NCBI RefSeq assembly: GCF_002088975.1
Contig: NZ_NCST01000113.1
Span: 1 to 55,355, forward strand
Source of the DNA: Henriciella aquimarina
Lineage (GTDB): Bacteria > Pseudomonadota > Alphaproteobacteria > Caulobacterales > Hyphomonadaceae
Direction of reading: 5' to 3'
Length of the DNA stretch: 55,355 nucleotides
The notes under the pieces were generated by a model. The model saw only the letters and a list, made by a program, of their open reading frames with translations. It made no database searches and was not told the origin of the DNA. Below, one piece after another: positions 24,486 through 32,561 of this stretch. Both the position numbers and the translations under genes were made by a program. The first letter of the stretch is position 1. Every line of letters begins with the position of its first letter.

Positions 24486-25727
24486 ATGTACCAATCGACG
24501 CAACACCCCGACCCGGATGATGAAGGCCTCCTGCTTTCCCAGGCGATTGCGCAGATTGAGAGTTCTGGCCTTAAGGGGCTGAGCCTGCGCAGCCTCGCCC
24601 AAAGCGCAGGCATCAGCCCGTCGCTGCTGACCTATCGGTACGGGTCCCGGAACAAGCTTCTCGCGAAAGTCTTCGAATATGCGAAAGTGCGCGAGCAATC
24701 GAATTGGCAATGGCGGGAAGCAGCCCTTTCCGACCTCACCCTGTCTCGGCCCGACCTGACCTCGCTTGCCCTGACAATCGCTCAGGATGAGATCGCAAGT
24801 CAGACAAGGACAGCCCTGGTGGGCTGGATCGGCCAAACCACGGCAGAACGGGACACAGCCCTGAAATCGGTCATGTCCGACTGGCATGTGTTTGCCACGG
24901 ACTTCTGGGCCGCCCGGTTCGCGGGCATCGGCCTCGACACCGCCCTCGCGCCATCTTTCGCCGGCGTGCTCAACGGAGCGGTCCGGATCGGCCTTCTGGC
25001 AGGGAGCGACCTGCGCATGAAGGCATGGATGAATGACATTCTCCTGCGCCTGTGCGACCGTATAAATCACAGGCCTCTGTCCACTCCGGGCGACAGTGCG
25101 GCCCGGGCCGCACTTGAGCACAGTGGCCTGGAGACCCAGGATGAGGAGCCAGAAGCCCGAACAGCAACACCCGACCGCATAATCGACGCGGCGGTTAAAC
25201 TCATTCTCTCACACGGCCCCGACTCCCTCACCCACAGGCTGATAGCCAGGGAATCCGGCATTTCGCTGTCATCGATGACACATCATTTTGGCTCACTCGA
25301 CGAAATCATGCTTCGCGCTTTCCAGCGCATTTACGACACAGTCACCAAAGAATCCTCGCACGCCCTCACAGCGCACAACTCGGTAACATCACTATGCGAG
25401 ACCGTCCTTCCCGCCATATTCGGGCGTGTGCGCCGGCGCGGTTTCGGCGGCTTCGCCATGGACGAAGTCATCCTGTACACATCGAGACAAGCCAGCTCCG
25501 CTCCGCTGGCGGGCGGCCTGCTGGCCATGACGGGGCGCACTTCAACCGCACTGCTCCAATCAATTGACCCGGTTGGCAAGCGCGCAGACCGTCTGGACGG
25601 GCAGATCTTCCGTTTTGTCCTAACGGGGCTCTCGCAGCAATCGCTCAGCCTGCCGCTGGAACAGCGGGAACGATGGATGGTGGACCAGTGCAAGATCTTT
25701 CTGGCCGCTTATTGGCCGGAGACGTGA
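24486..25727 (+). CDS. Tandem TetR-family regulator (two fused TetR units)
   Basis: The 413-residue product is about twice the normal TetR length. It contains two DNA-binding units: residues 15-65 with GISPSLLTYRYGSRNKLL and residues 228-280 with GISLSSMTHHFGSLDEIM. Each is followed by a helical ligand/dimer region, joined by an acidic linker (about 205-228). One chain could therefore act as a pseudo-dimer or bind two sites. It is divergent from the TonB receptor-phosphatase operon and lies upstream of the efflux operon on the same strand, so either or both could be its targets. No strong ribosome-binding site is visible before ATG 24486. Confidence 0.83.
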   Translation: MYQSTQHPDPDDEGLLLSQAIAQIESSGLKGLSLRSLAQSAGISPSLLTYRYGSRNKLLAKVFEYAKVREQSNWQWREAALSDLTLSRPDLTSLALTIAQDEIASQTRTALVGWIGQTTAERDTALKSVMSDWHVFATDFWAARFAGIGLDTALAPSFAGVLNGAVRIGLLAGSDLRMKAWMNDILLRLCDRINHRPLSTPGDSAARAALEHSGLETQDEEPEARTATPDRIIDAAVKLILSHGPDSLTHRLIARESGISLSSMTHHFGSLDEIMLRAFQRIYDTVTKESSHALTAHNSVTSLCETVLPAIFGRVRRRGFGGFAMDEVILYTSRQASSAPLAGGLLAMTGRTSTALLQSIDPVGKRADRLDGQIFRFVLTGLSQQSLSLPLEQRERWMVDQCKIFLAAYWPET

Positions 25728-25948
25728 GTGCCGGCCCAATTACGTTGTCAGCTATACAGTTCTCTTCTATGGTCCGCCGCGAAAACAGAGCCATTCCGAA
25801 GAAAAAATGGCCGAACTAGGGGAAACCCCGGAAGACGCCATGCACGCAGACGATTAAGGTCCCATCCGACCTCGAGAGCGTAATGGTGCAAACACAAACG
25901 AAACGAATAAGATGCTCGGGCCTGCCGCGCGTATGCGAGATATCGGAT

Positions 25949-27385
25949 ATGCGCACTGGCAAGCTACGACTGGCGGGCCTTTTGCTGGTAGCCTTGCAGG
26001 TTAGCGCGTGCGCTATTGCGCCCGAGCCCCAGCCAAGACCAATGCCGGTGCCCGCCTCCTTTGCCCATGCCGCAGATGGCACGGAAGACCTGCCGAACCT
26101 CGACTGGAAGGCATATTATAGCCACCCTGCCCTCAAACGCTTGGCAGAGCTGGCGCTTGAGAACAGCCCGCAAGTCGACATTGCGCGAGAGCGCGTGGAG
26201 ACGGCCCGGGCCCGCTACGCGCTAGTCAGTGCGGATCGCTATCCAACCGTCGGGGCCAGCGCGAGCGGAACTTCCCAGCGAACCGCCGACAGCCTGTCGC
26301 CTTTCGGCAGCGGGCAAAGCACCGAATATGGGCAGGTCGGCCTGGGTGCCTCGAGCTGGGAGATCGACGTGTGGGGGCGGCTGCGCAATCTGCGGGGCGC
26401 GGCTCTGGAAGAATACCTTGCCAGCGACGAAGCAAGACGAGGCGTCATGAATGGCCTGATCGGGGATACCATGCGCGCCTATATCACCATCCTCGAACTC
26501 AATGAGCGCATTGCCCTGGCCGAGAAGACGGTCGCCTCACGCACCGAATCCCATCGCATTCTCTCGCGGCGTGTCGATGTCGGCAGCGCCGCACCAATCG
26601 ACCTCACTCTGGCAGAATCCCTTCTCTCCCAGGCCAGGACCGAGCTGAAAAGCCTGCAGCAGGCCCGCGACCTTGCGGGCAACGCGCTCACCCTGTTGAT
26701 CGGGACATCTCCGCCGGAAGACCTTTTCGAAGCGCAGCTGGCCGACATCGCCATGGCCGAGACCGTCCCGGCGGGCCTCAGTTCGGATATCCTGCTGCAA
26801 CGTCCGGACATCCGCGCCGCGGAGCACATGCTGAGCGCCCGCGAAGCCGACATTGCTGCGGCGAGGGCCGCCTATTTTCCAAGCGTCTCCCTGACCGGCC
26901 AGTTCGGCTTTGCCAGTACGGAATTGTCGAGCCTGTTCGAGTCGGGTTCACGGGCCTGGACCTTCACCCCGTCCGTCAATCTTCCAATCTTCGATGCAGG
27001 CCGGCGCGATGCGAACCTTGCCCTGACCCAATCGCAAGCCAGACAGGCGCTTGCAGAGTATGAATTAGAGATCCAGTCAGCTTTCCGCGAAGTTTCGGAT
27101 GCCCTGGCCACGGCATATTGGCTCGATCAGCAGATCGATGAACAGATGCGCACGCTGAACGCACTGGAAGAGCGCGCCCGGCTGGCCAACCGGCGCTATG
27201 AGGCCGGCGCTGCGAACTATCTCGAAGTGCTCGATGCCGAGCGGGAGCGTTTCCGGGCCGAGCAGGCTCTCGTCGAGGCGCGCGCAGGGCTGATTGCGTC
27301 AAAAGTTGATATCTTCACCGCACTGGGGGGCGGTGTTCCCGGTTTTGAGACAAATGTAGATGAGGCGCCGACCGCTCGTGACTGA
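25949..27385 (+). CDS. TolC/NodT-family outer-membrane efflux lipoprotein
   Basis: The 478-residue product is an outer-membrane channel protein of the OprM type. The signal peptide ends in the lipobox LQVSAC. Two internally similar helical repeats follow, containing the family phrases SWEIDVWGRLR, QRPDIRAAEHML and NLPIFDAGRRDANL. The open frame extends to 25883, but ATG 25949 gives a proper lipoprotein signal. It opens a four-gene operon with an adaptor and two ABC components, overlapping the adaptor gene by up to 26 bases. The 221-bp gap before it should hold the operon promoter; only a short GGGG-AAA-CCCC dyad at 25819-25829 stands out there. Confidence 0.88.
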   Translation: MRTGKLRLAGLLLVALQVSACAIAPEPQPRPMPVPASFAHAADGTEDLPNLDWKAYYSHPALKRLAELALENSPQVDIARERVETARARYALVSADRYPTVGASASGTSQRTADSLSPFGSGQSTEYGQVGLGASSWEIDVWGRLRNLRGAALEEYLASDEARRGVMNGLIGDTMRAYITILELNERIALAEKTVASRTESHRILSRRVDVGSAAPIDLTLAESLLSQARTELKSLQQARDLAGNALTLLIGTSPPEDLFEAQLADIAMAETVPAGLSSDILLQRPDIRAAEHMLSAREADIAAARAAYFPSVSLTGQFGFASTELSSLFESGSRAWTFTPSVNLPIFDAGRRDANLALTQSQARQALAEYELEIQSAFREVSDALATAYWLDQQIDEQMRTLNALEERARLANRRYEAGAANYLEVLDAERERFRAEQALVEARAGLIASKVDIFTALGGGVPGFETNVDEAPTARD

Positions 27386-28502
27386 TACTTCTCCCACTGA
27401 AAAGACGAGCTTCTGGAAGAAGAAGACGCTGGGTTTGCGCAACGGACGCATCGCCATGTTTACCGGCATCGCTTTGGCCATTGGTTTTCTGCTCTATGCC
27501 GGCCAGCTGACCGGACAGGACGATACCCCACCGGGCTTTCTGTCCGGCAATGGCCGGCTCGAAGCCACCGAAATCCGTGTGGCGCCGCGCATCCCTGGAC
27601 GGTTGGAGGAAATCCTCGTCAAGGAAGGCGATTTTGTCGAAGCCGGCAGCATCGTCGCTCATATGGACACACGCACCCTCCAGGCCCAGCGCCTGGAAGC
27701 CGTCGCAATGCTGCGCCAGGCGGAAAATAATGTGGCGATTGCCGAAAGCCAGATTGCCCAGCGCCAGAGCGAACTGGCCGCCGCCCAAAGCGCTCTGGTA
27801 CAGAGACGCGCCGAGGCGAAAGCGGCAAAGGCCCGGCTCGCCCGGACTGAGGAGCTTTCTCGAGATGGAGCAAGTTCGGCCCAGGAACTGGATGACGACC
27901 AGGCCCGCGCGGAAAGCGCAGAGGCCGCTGTCGCCGCAGCCGTCGCTCAGGTCAGTGCCGCCCGCACTCGCGTGGACACTTCGCGCACGGAAGTTATCTC
28001 CGCCAAGTCGAGTGTCGATGCCGCCAAAGCCACGATTGAACGCATTGCAGCCGAAATCGATGATTCCGCGCTCGATGTCCCGCGGTCCGGCCGAGTCCAG
28101 TATCTGGTCGCGCGGGAGGGCGAAGTCCTTGGCGCCGGCAGCGTCGTCCTGACCCTCGTCGACCTCAGCGATGTCTACATGACCTTCTTTGTCCCGGAAA
28201 CGAAGGCCGGGCGGATCCCGATCGGCGCACCGGTCTATCTGGTTCTTGATGCGGCACCCCAGATCGCCGTCCCGGCAAGCGTTTCCTTTGTTTCGGATGT
28301 CGCACAGTTCACGCCAAAGACCGTCGAAACCCGCGAGGAACGCCAGAAACTCATGTTCCGGGTGCGGGCGCGCGTCGATCCGGCATTGCTGGAGCAGTAT
28401 ATTGAACAGGTCAAAACCGGGCTGCCCGGCGAAGCCTATCTGCGGCTCGATCCCTCCGCCTCATGGCCCGAGGACATGCCGCCCGTCATTCAAGCAGACT
28501 GA
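27360..28502 (+). CDS. HlyD-type periplasmic adaptor (YhiI-like)
   Basis: The 380-residue product is a membrane-fusion protein that links an inner-membrane exporter to the TolC-like channel. It has one N-terminal membrane anchor (about residues 32-50) and the lipoyl-like half motif APRIPGRLEEILVKEGDFV. A long coiled coil rich in Ala, Gln and Glu (about 105-225) follows, then the second lipoyl half and beta-barrel region (VPRSGRVQYLVAREGEVL). ATG 27360 overlaps the previous gene by 26 bases; GTG 27378 is an alternative that overlaps by eight. The order adaptor, double ATPase/permease, permease matches the E. coli yhiI-rbbA-yhhJ cluster. Confidence 0.88.
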   Translation: MRRRPLVTDTSPTEKTSFWKKKTLGLRNGRIAMFTGIALAIGFLLYAGQLTGQDDTPPGFLSGNGRLEATEIRVAPRIPGRLEEILVKEGDFVEAGSIVAHMDTRTLQAQRLEAVAMLRQAENNVAIAESQIAQRQSELAAAQSALVQRRAEAKAAKARLARTEELSRDGASSAQELDDDQARAESAEAAVAAAVAQVSAARTRVDTSRTEVISAKSSVDAAKATIERIAAEIDDSALDVPRSGRVQYLVAREGEVLGAGSVVLTLVDLSDVYMTFFVPETKAGRIPIGAPVYLVLDAAPQIAVPASVSFVSDVAQFTPKTVETREERQKLMFRVRARVDPALLEQYIEQVKTGLPGEAYLRLDPSASWPEDMPPVIQAD

Positions 28503-28505
28503 TCC

Positions 28506-31265
28506 ATGGATGACGCACGCCACTCCGAGCCGCCGCTTCTCGTAAAGGGCGAGAACCTGTCGCTGGTCTATGGCGACACGCATGCGCTCGACGGCGTAGA
28601 TTTCCATGTACAGGAAGGTAGCATCATCGGCCTGATCGGTCCGGACGGGGTCGGCAAGTCGTCCCTGCTTGCGCTGGTGTCCGGAGCACGGCGCCTGCAG
28701 GATGGCACGCTGAACGTTCTCGGCGGGAACATGGCTGCTCCCGCACACCGCCGCCGGGTCTGTCCGCGCATCGCCTACATGCCCCAGGGGCTAGGCAAGA
28801 GCCTCTATATGGCGCTTGCGGTTGAAGAGAACCTCGCCTTTTTCGGACGGCTTTTCGGATATGACGGCGAGGTGCTGGAAGCGCGGATGGTCACCCTGCT
28901 CTCAGCGACGGGGCTCCTGCCTTTCCGCAAGCGTCCCGCCGGCAAGCTGTCGGGGGGCATGAAGCAGAAGCTTGGCCTGTGCTGTGCCCTGATCCATGAA
29001 CCCGACCTGCTGGTCCTCGATGAGCCGACCACCGGCGTCGATCCCTTGTCGCGGCGCCAATTCTGGGAACTGATCGACACAATCCGCCAGAGCCGGCCCC
29101 AGATGAGCGTCGTGGTGGCGACGGCCTATATGGATGAAGCCGCCCAGTTTGACCGGGTCTGGGCCATGAATGCCGGGCGCATCATGGCTGAAGGCAGCCC
29201 CGCCGAACTGCTTGAACAGACAGGGACGCGGACAATGGAGGCCGCCTTCTCCCGCTTCCTGGCCAGTCAGGATGACCTGGCCGCCTCAGAGCTTGAAATT
29301 CCGCCCTATGAGGAAGCATCCCAACCGATTGCCATCCAGGCGGAAAACCTCAGCAAGAGGTTCGGCGACTTTACCGCAGTCGACAGTGTCAGCTTCGAGA
29401 TCCATCAGGGCGAAATCTTCGGCTTTCTCGGCTCGAACGGCTGCGGCAAGTCCACGACGATGAAGGTCCTGACGGGCCTGCTCGAAGCCAGCGAGGGCAA
29501 GGCCGAGCTTTTCGGGAAGCCCGTTGAGGCCAGCACCGTCGAGAGCCGGATGCGCGTGGGTTACATGTCCCAGCACTTCTCGCTCTATGGGGAGTTGACG
29601 GTTCGCCAGAACCTCGACCTGCATGCCCACCTCTACAGGATTCCGCACGATCAGGTGAACGCACGCATCGATGCCCTGCTTGACCAGTTCGGGCTGAGGG
29701 AAGAAGCCGATGAGCGGCCTGCAAGCCTGCCACTCGGGGTGAAGCAACGCTTGTCGCTCGCGGTGGCCATGCTGCACGACCCCGATCTCCTGATCCTGGA
29801 TGAGCCGACCTCGGGCGTCGATCCGATCGCGCGCGATGCCTTCTGGCGCATCCTGATCGATCTCTCCCGCAACAAGGGCGTGACGATCTTCATATCCACC
29901 CACTTCATGAATGAAGGCGCGCGCTGCGACCGCATCTCCTTCATGCATGCCGGCAGGGTCCTCGTGAGCGGCAAACCGGCCGATATTGCCACGGACCTCG
30001 GCGGTGGTTCGCTGGAAAAGGCTTCCATCTCCCTTCTTGAGGAAGCCTCAAAGGAGACCAGCACCGCCACCTCAGCGGAAGAGATTGCAAGCCAGTTTGC
30101 GCAAGCCCCGGATGAGACCAAGCCCCAGACGTCACGGTTCTTCTCGCCGCGCCGGATGATGAGCTATGCGCGCCTTGAGGCCCAGGAAATCGCCAACGAT
30201 CCGATCCGGTCTGTCATGGCCCTGGTTGGCAGCCTGATCCTGCTGTTTGTCATGGGCTTCGGCATCAGCATGGATGTGGATGGCCTGAGCTATGCCGTGC
30301 TGGACTCAGACCAGACCAGCCTTAGCAGCGACTACCAGACCAATCTCGCCGGGTCCGCCTATTTCGTCGAGCATCCGGCGATCCTCGATTATGAGGACAT
30401 GGACCAGCGCATGCGCACGGGCGAACTGGCCGTCGCCATCGAGATCCCATCCGGATTTTCCGAAAAGCTTGAGCGCGGGCGGGGCGCCGAAATCGGAGTC
30501 TGGATCGACGGCTCCCAGCCGATGCGGGCCGAAACGGTTCTGGGCTATGTGAACGCGGTTCACGCCGACTGGCTCCAGAACCTCATCCGCACGCGGCTTG
30601 GCGGGGCAATGGAGACAAGTGCCGTCAATGTGGAAACCCGGTTCCGCTACAATCCCGACGTTAAAAGCCTTGTCGCCATGGTCCCGGCCGTGATCCCCAT
30701 TCTGCTGCTGATGATCCCGGCCATCCTGTCGTCGTTGAGCATTGTCCGCGAAAAGGAACTGGGCTCGATCACGAATTTCTATGTCACGCCGACACGCCGG
30801 TCTGAATTCCTGATGGGCAAACAGATGCCCTATATCGTCCTTGGCTGGCTGAACTTCGTGATCCTCTGGCTTGCCGCCGTGACCATTTTCGGCCTCCGTT
30901 TCGAGGGCAATTTTCTGGCGATCAATATCGGCGCGCTGCTCTATGTGACATGCTCAACGGGGCTCGGGCTTCTCATCTCGACTTTTCTCCGCAGCCAGAT
31001 CGCAGCGATCATCGGCACAGCGATCCTGACCCTGCTGCCAGCGGTCCAATTTTCCGGCCTGACCGACCCGGTCAGTTCGCTTCAGGGCGCCGGACGGGTT
31101 ATCGGGGAAATCTATCCCACCAGCCACTTCCTCTCCATTGCTCGCGGGACCTTTTCCAAGGCACTGGGCTTTACCGACCTGCAGCAGGAATTCATCACGC
31201 TCATCATCATGGCGCCCCTGATCACCCTGATCAGCGTGCTTCTACTGCGCAAGCAGGAGACCTGA
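28506..31265 (+). CDS. rbbA: RbbA-type fused double-ATPase/ABC-2 permease
   Basis: The 919-residue product contains two ATPase domains and a membrane domain. NBD1 has Walker A GPDGVGKSS (45-53), signature LSGGM (148-152) and Asp172/Glu173. NBD2 has Walker A GSNGCGKST (309-317), signature-like LPLGV (408-412) and Asp432/Glu433. An ABC-2 permease with a large periplasmic loop begins near residue 570. NBD1 has Ala207 where the switch histidine belongs, while NBD2 keeps His466. Thus one composite ATP site looks canonical and the other degenerate. E. coli RbbA (911 residues) has the same layout and was named for ribosome binding, but the present operon context speaks for export. Confidence 0.88.
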   Translation: MDDARHSEPPLLVKGENLSLVYGDTHALDGVDFHVQEGSIIGLIGPDGVGKSSLLALVSGARRLQDGTLNVLGGNMAAPAHRRRVCPRIAYMPQGLGKSLYMALAVEENLAFFGRLFGYDGEVLEARMVTLLSATGLLPFRKRPAGKLSGGMKQKLGLCCALIHEPDLLVLDEPTTGVDPLSRRQFWELIDTIRQSRPQMSVVVATAYMDEAAQFDRVWAMNAGRIMAEGSPAELLEQTGTRTMEAAFSRFLASQDDLAASELEIPPYEEASQPIAIQAENLSKRFGDFTAVDSVSFEIHQGEIFGFLGSNGCGKSTTMKVLTGLLEASEGKAELFGKPVEASTVESRMRVGYMSQHFSLYGELTVRQNLDLHAHLYRIPHDQVNARIDALLDQFGLREEADERPASLPLGVKQRLSLAVAMLHDPDLLILDEPTSGVDPIARDAFWRILIDLSRNKGVTIFISTHFMNEGARCDRISFMHAGRVLVSGKPADIATDLGGGSLEKASISLLEEASKETSTATSAEEIASQFAQAPDETKPQTSRFFSPRRMMSYARLEAQEIANDPIRSVMALVGSLILLFVMGFGISMDVDGLSYAVLDSDQTSLSSDYQTNLAGSAYFVEHPAILDYEDMDQRMRTGELAVAIEIPSGFSEKLERGRGAEIGVWIDGSQPMRAETVLGYVNAVHADWLQNLIRTRLGGAMETSAVNVETRFRYNPDVKSLVAMVPAVIPILLLMIPAILSSLSIVREKELGSITNFYVTPTRRSEFLMGKQMPYIVLGWLNFVILWLAAVTIFGLRFEGNFLAINIGALLYVTCSTGLGLLISTFLRSQIAAIIGTAILTLLPAVQFSGLTDPVSSLQGAGRVIGEIYPTSHFLSIARGTFSKALGFTDLQQEFITLIIMAPLITLISVLLLRKQET

Positions 31266-31268
31266 GCG

Positions 31269-32390
31269 ATGCGCCTGCGAAACATCCTTCATTTGGGCAT
31301 CAAGGAACTGCGCAGCCTGCTGCTGGACCCTTTCCTCGCCGGCTTCATCGTCTTTGCTTTCACGTTCAGTATCTGGACCGCCGCCACCGCAATGCCGGAC
31401 ACGGTCCAGAATGCGGTTCTGGCGGTCGTCGATGAAGACCAGTCGCCTTTGTCCCAACGCCTGTCACTGCTCTTTCAGGAGCCTTATTTTGCCCCGCCGA
31501 TAGAGATTTCCAGAACCGAAATGGATCCCGGGCTCGATGCAGGGGACTATACATTCGCGCTCTATATCCCATCCGAGTTCCAGAGCGATTTGCTGGCCGG
31601 GCGCAGACCAACGATCCAGCTTGCCGTCGATGCCACACGCATGAGCCAGGCCTTTGAGGGCAGTGGCTATATCCAGTCGATCATTTCCGCCGAAGTCAGC
31701 AACTATCTGGGGCGGGGCCATGAAGCAGACGCTTTGCCGGTCGACCTTGTCATTCGCTCAAAATTCAATCAGGCGCTGGACGGCGGTTGGTTCGGGGCGA
31801 TCGTGGAAATCATCAATAATGTCACCATGATTGCCGTCATCCTTACCGGCGCCGCCCTTATCCGCGAACGCGAGCACGGCACGGTCGAGCACCTTCTGGT
31901 GATGCCTGTGACGTCGCTGGAAATCATGCTGAGCAAGGTCTGGTCGATGGGCCTGGTCGTTCTGGCAGCCTCTCTCTTTTCCTTATGGGTCGTTGTCCAG
32001 ATGTTGCTCCAGGTGCCGATACACGGCTCAACCCTGCTGTTTGCTCTCGGGGCCGCGCTGCACCTTTTCTCCGTCACCTCCATGGCGATTTTCATGGCCA
32101 CCGTCGCGCGGACGATGCCTCAATTCGGTCTGCTGATGATCCTGGTCATCATGCCGCTCGACATGCTGTCCGGCGGGATGACGCCCCGCGAAAACATGCC
32201 CGAATTTGTCCAGACCATCATGCTGGCGGCGCCTACAACGCACTTCGTCTCCCTGTCTCAGGGCGTCCTTTTCCGCGGCGCGGGGCTGGAGATCGTCTGG
32301 CCACAGCTACTGGCCCTTACCGTAATCGGCAGCGTTTTCTTCGTCATTGCCCATAGCCGCTTCAAGAAAACGCTCGGCTCCATGGCCTGA
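31269..32390 (+). CDS. ABC-2 type transporter permease (YhhJ-like)
   Basis: The 373-residue product has an N-terminal membrane helix, a large periplasmic domain (about residues 45-165) and five C-terminal helices, with the ABC-2 phrases IREREHGTVEHLLVMPVT and MLSGGMTPRENMP. It starts four bases after the RbbA-like gene and would form the permease dimer with its membrane domain. It is the last gene of the operon. The transported compound is unknown; relatives export drugs, bile salts or lipid-like compounds. Confidence 0.88.
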   Translation: MRLRNILHLGIKELRSLLLDPFLAGFIVFAFTFSIWTAATAMPDTVQNAVLAVVDEDQSPLSQRLSLLFQEPYFAPPIEISRTEMDPGLDAGDYTFALYIPSEFQSDLLAGRRPTIQLAVDATRMSQAFEGSGYIQSIISAEVSNYLGRGHEADALPVDLVIRSKFNQALDGGWFGAIVEIINNVTMIAVILTGAALIREREHGTVEHLLVMPVTSLEIMLSKVWSMGLVVLAASLFSLWVVVQMLLQVPIHGSTLLFALGAALHLFSVTSMAIFMATVARTMPQFGLLMILVIMPLDMLSGGMTPRENMPEFVQTIMLAAPTTHFVSLSQGVLFRGAGLEIVWPQLLALTVIGSVFFVIAHSRFKKTLGSMA

Positions 32391-32429
32391 CAGGTAGTGG
32401 TCAGTGGGAGAGACGTGCGCCCATGTCTT

Positions 32430-32447
32430 TCAAGAACGGGTTCTTGA
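32430..32447. promoter_or_regulatory. Perfect palindrome between the efflux and copper operons
   Basis: TCAAGAAC-GG-GTTCTTGA has eight-base arms and a two-base centre. The tiny centre makes an RNA hairpin less likely than a protein-binding site. It lies 40 bases after the efflux operon and 115 bases before copA, and no obvious T-run follows. Confidence 0.35.
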
Positions 32448-32477
32448 TAAATCCAGCGCGCTCCTCACATACACCTT

Positions 32478-32510
32478 ATACCCCTAGGGGGTATCTATCT
32501 TTTTAGATAG
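32478..32510. promoter_or_regulatory. CsoR-like operator and adjacent hairpin upstream of copA
   Basis: ATACCCC-TA-GGGGGTAT (32478-32494) has the G/C-tract palindrome form of CsoR-family operators. The operon it precedes encodes a CsoR protein, which supports copper-relieved repression. Directly after it, CTATCT-TTTT-AGATAG (32495-32510) forms a second dyad, which may be part of the site or a short leader hairpin. Confidence 0.7.
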
Positions 32511-32561
32511 GCGAGGCCAAAACCGTCGCTCGCAAAGCACGTTACGCGGAAGGACCAATCG

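Noticed and set aside
25819-25829. GGGG-AAA-CCCC dyad before the efflux operon
   Set aside because: It is too short and simple to call as an operator or terminator on its own; mentioned only under the outer-membrane protein gene.
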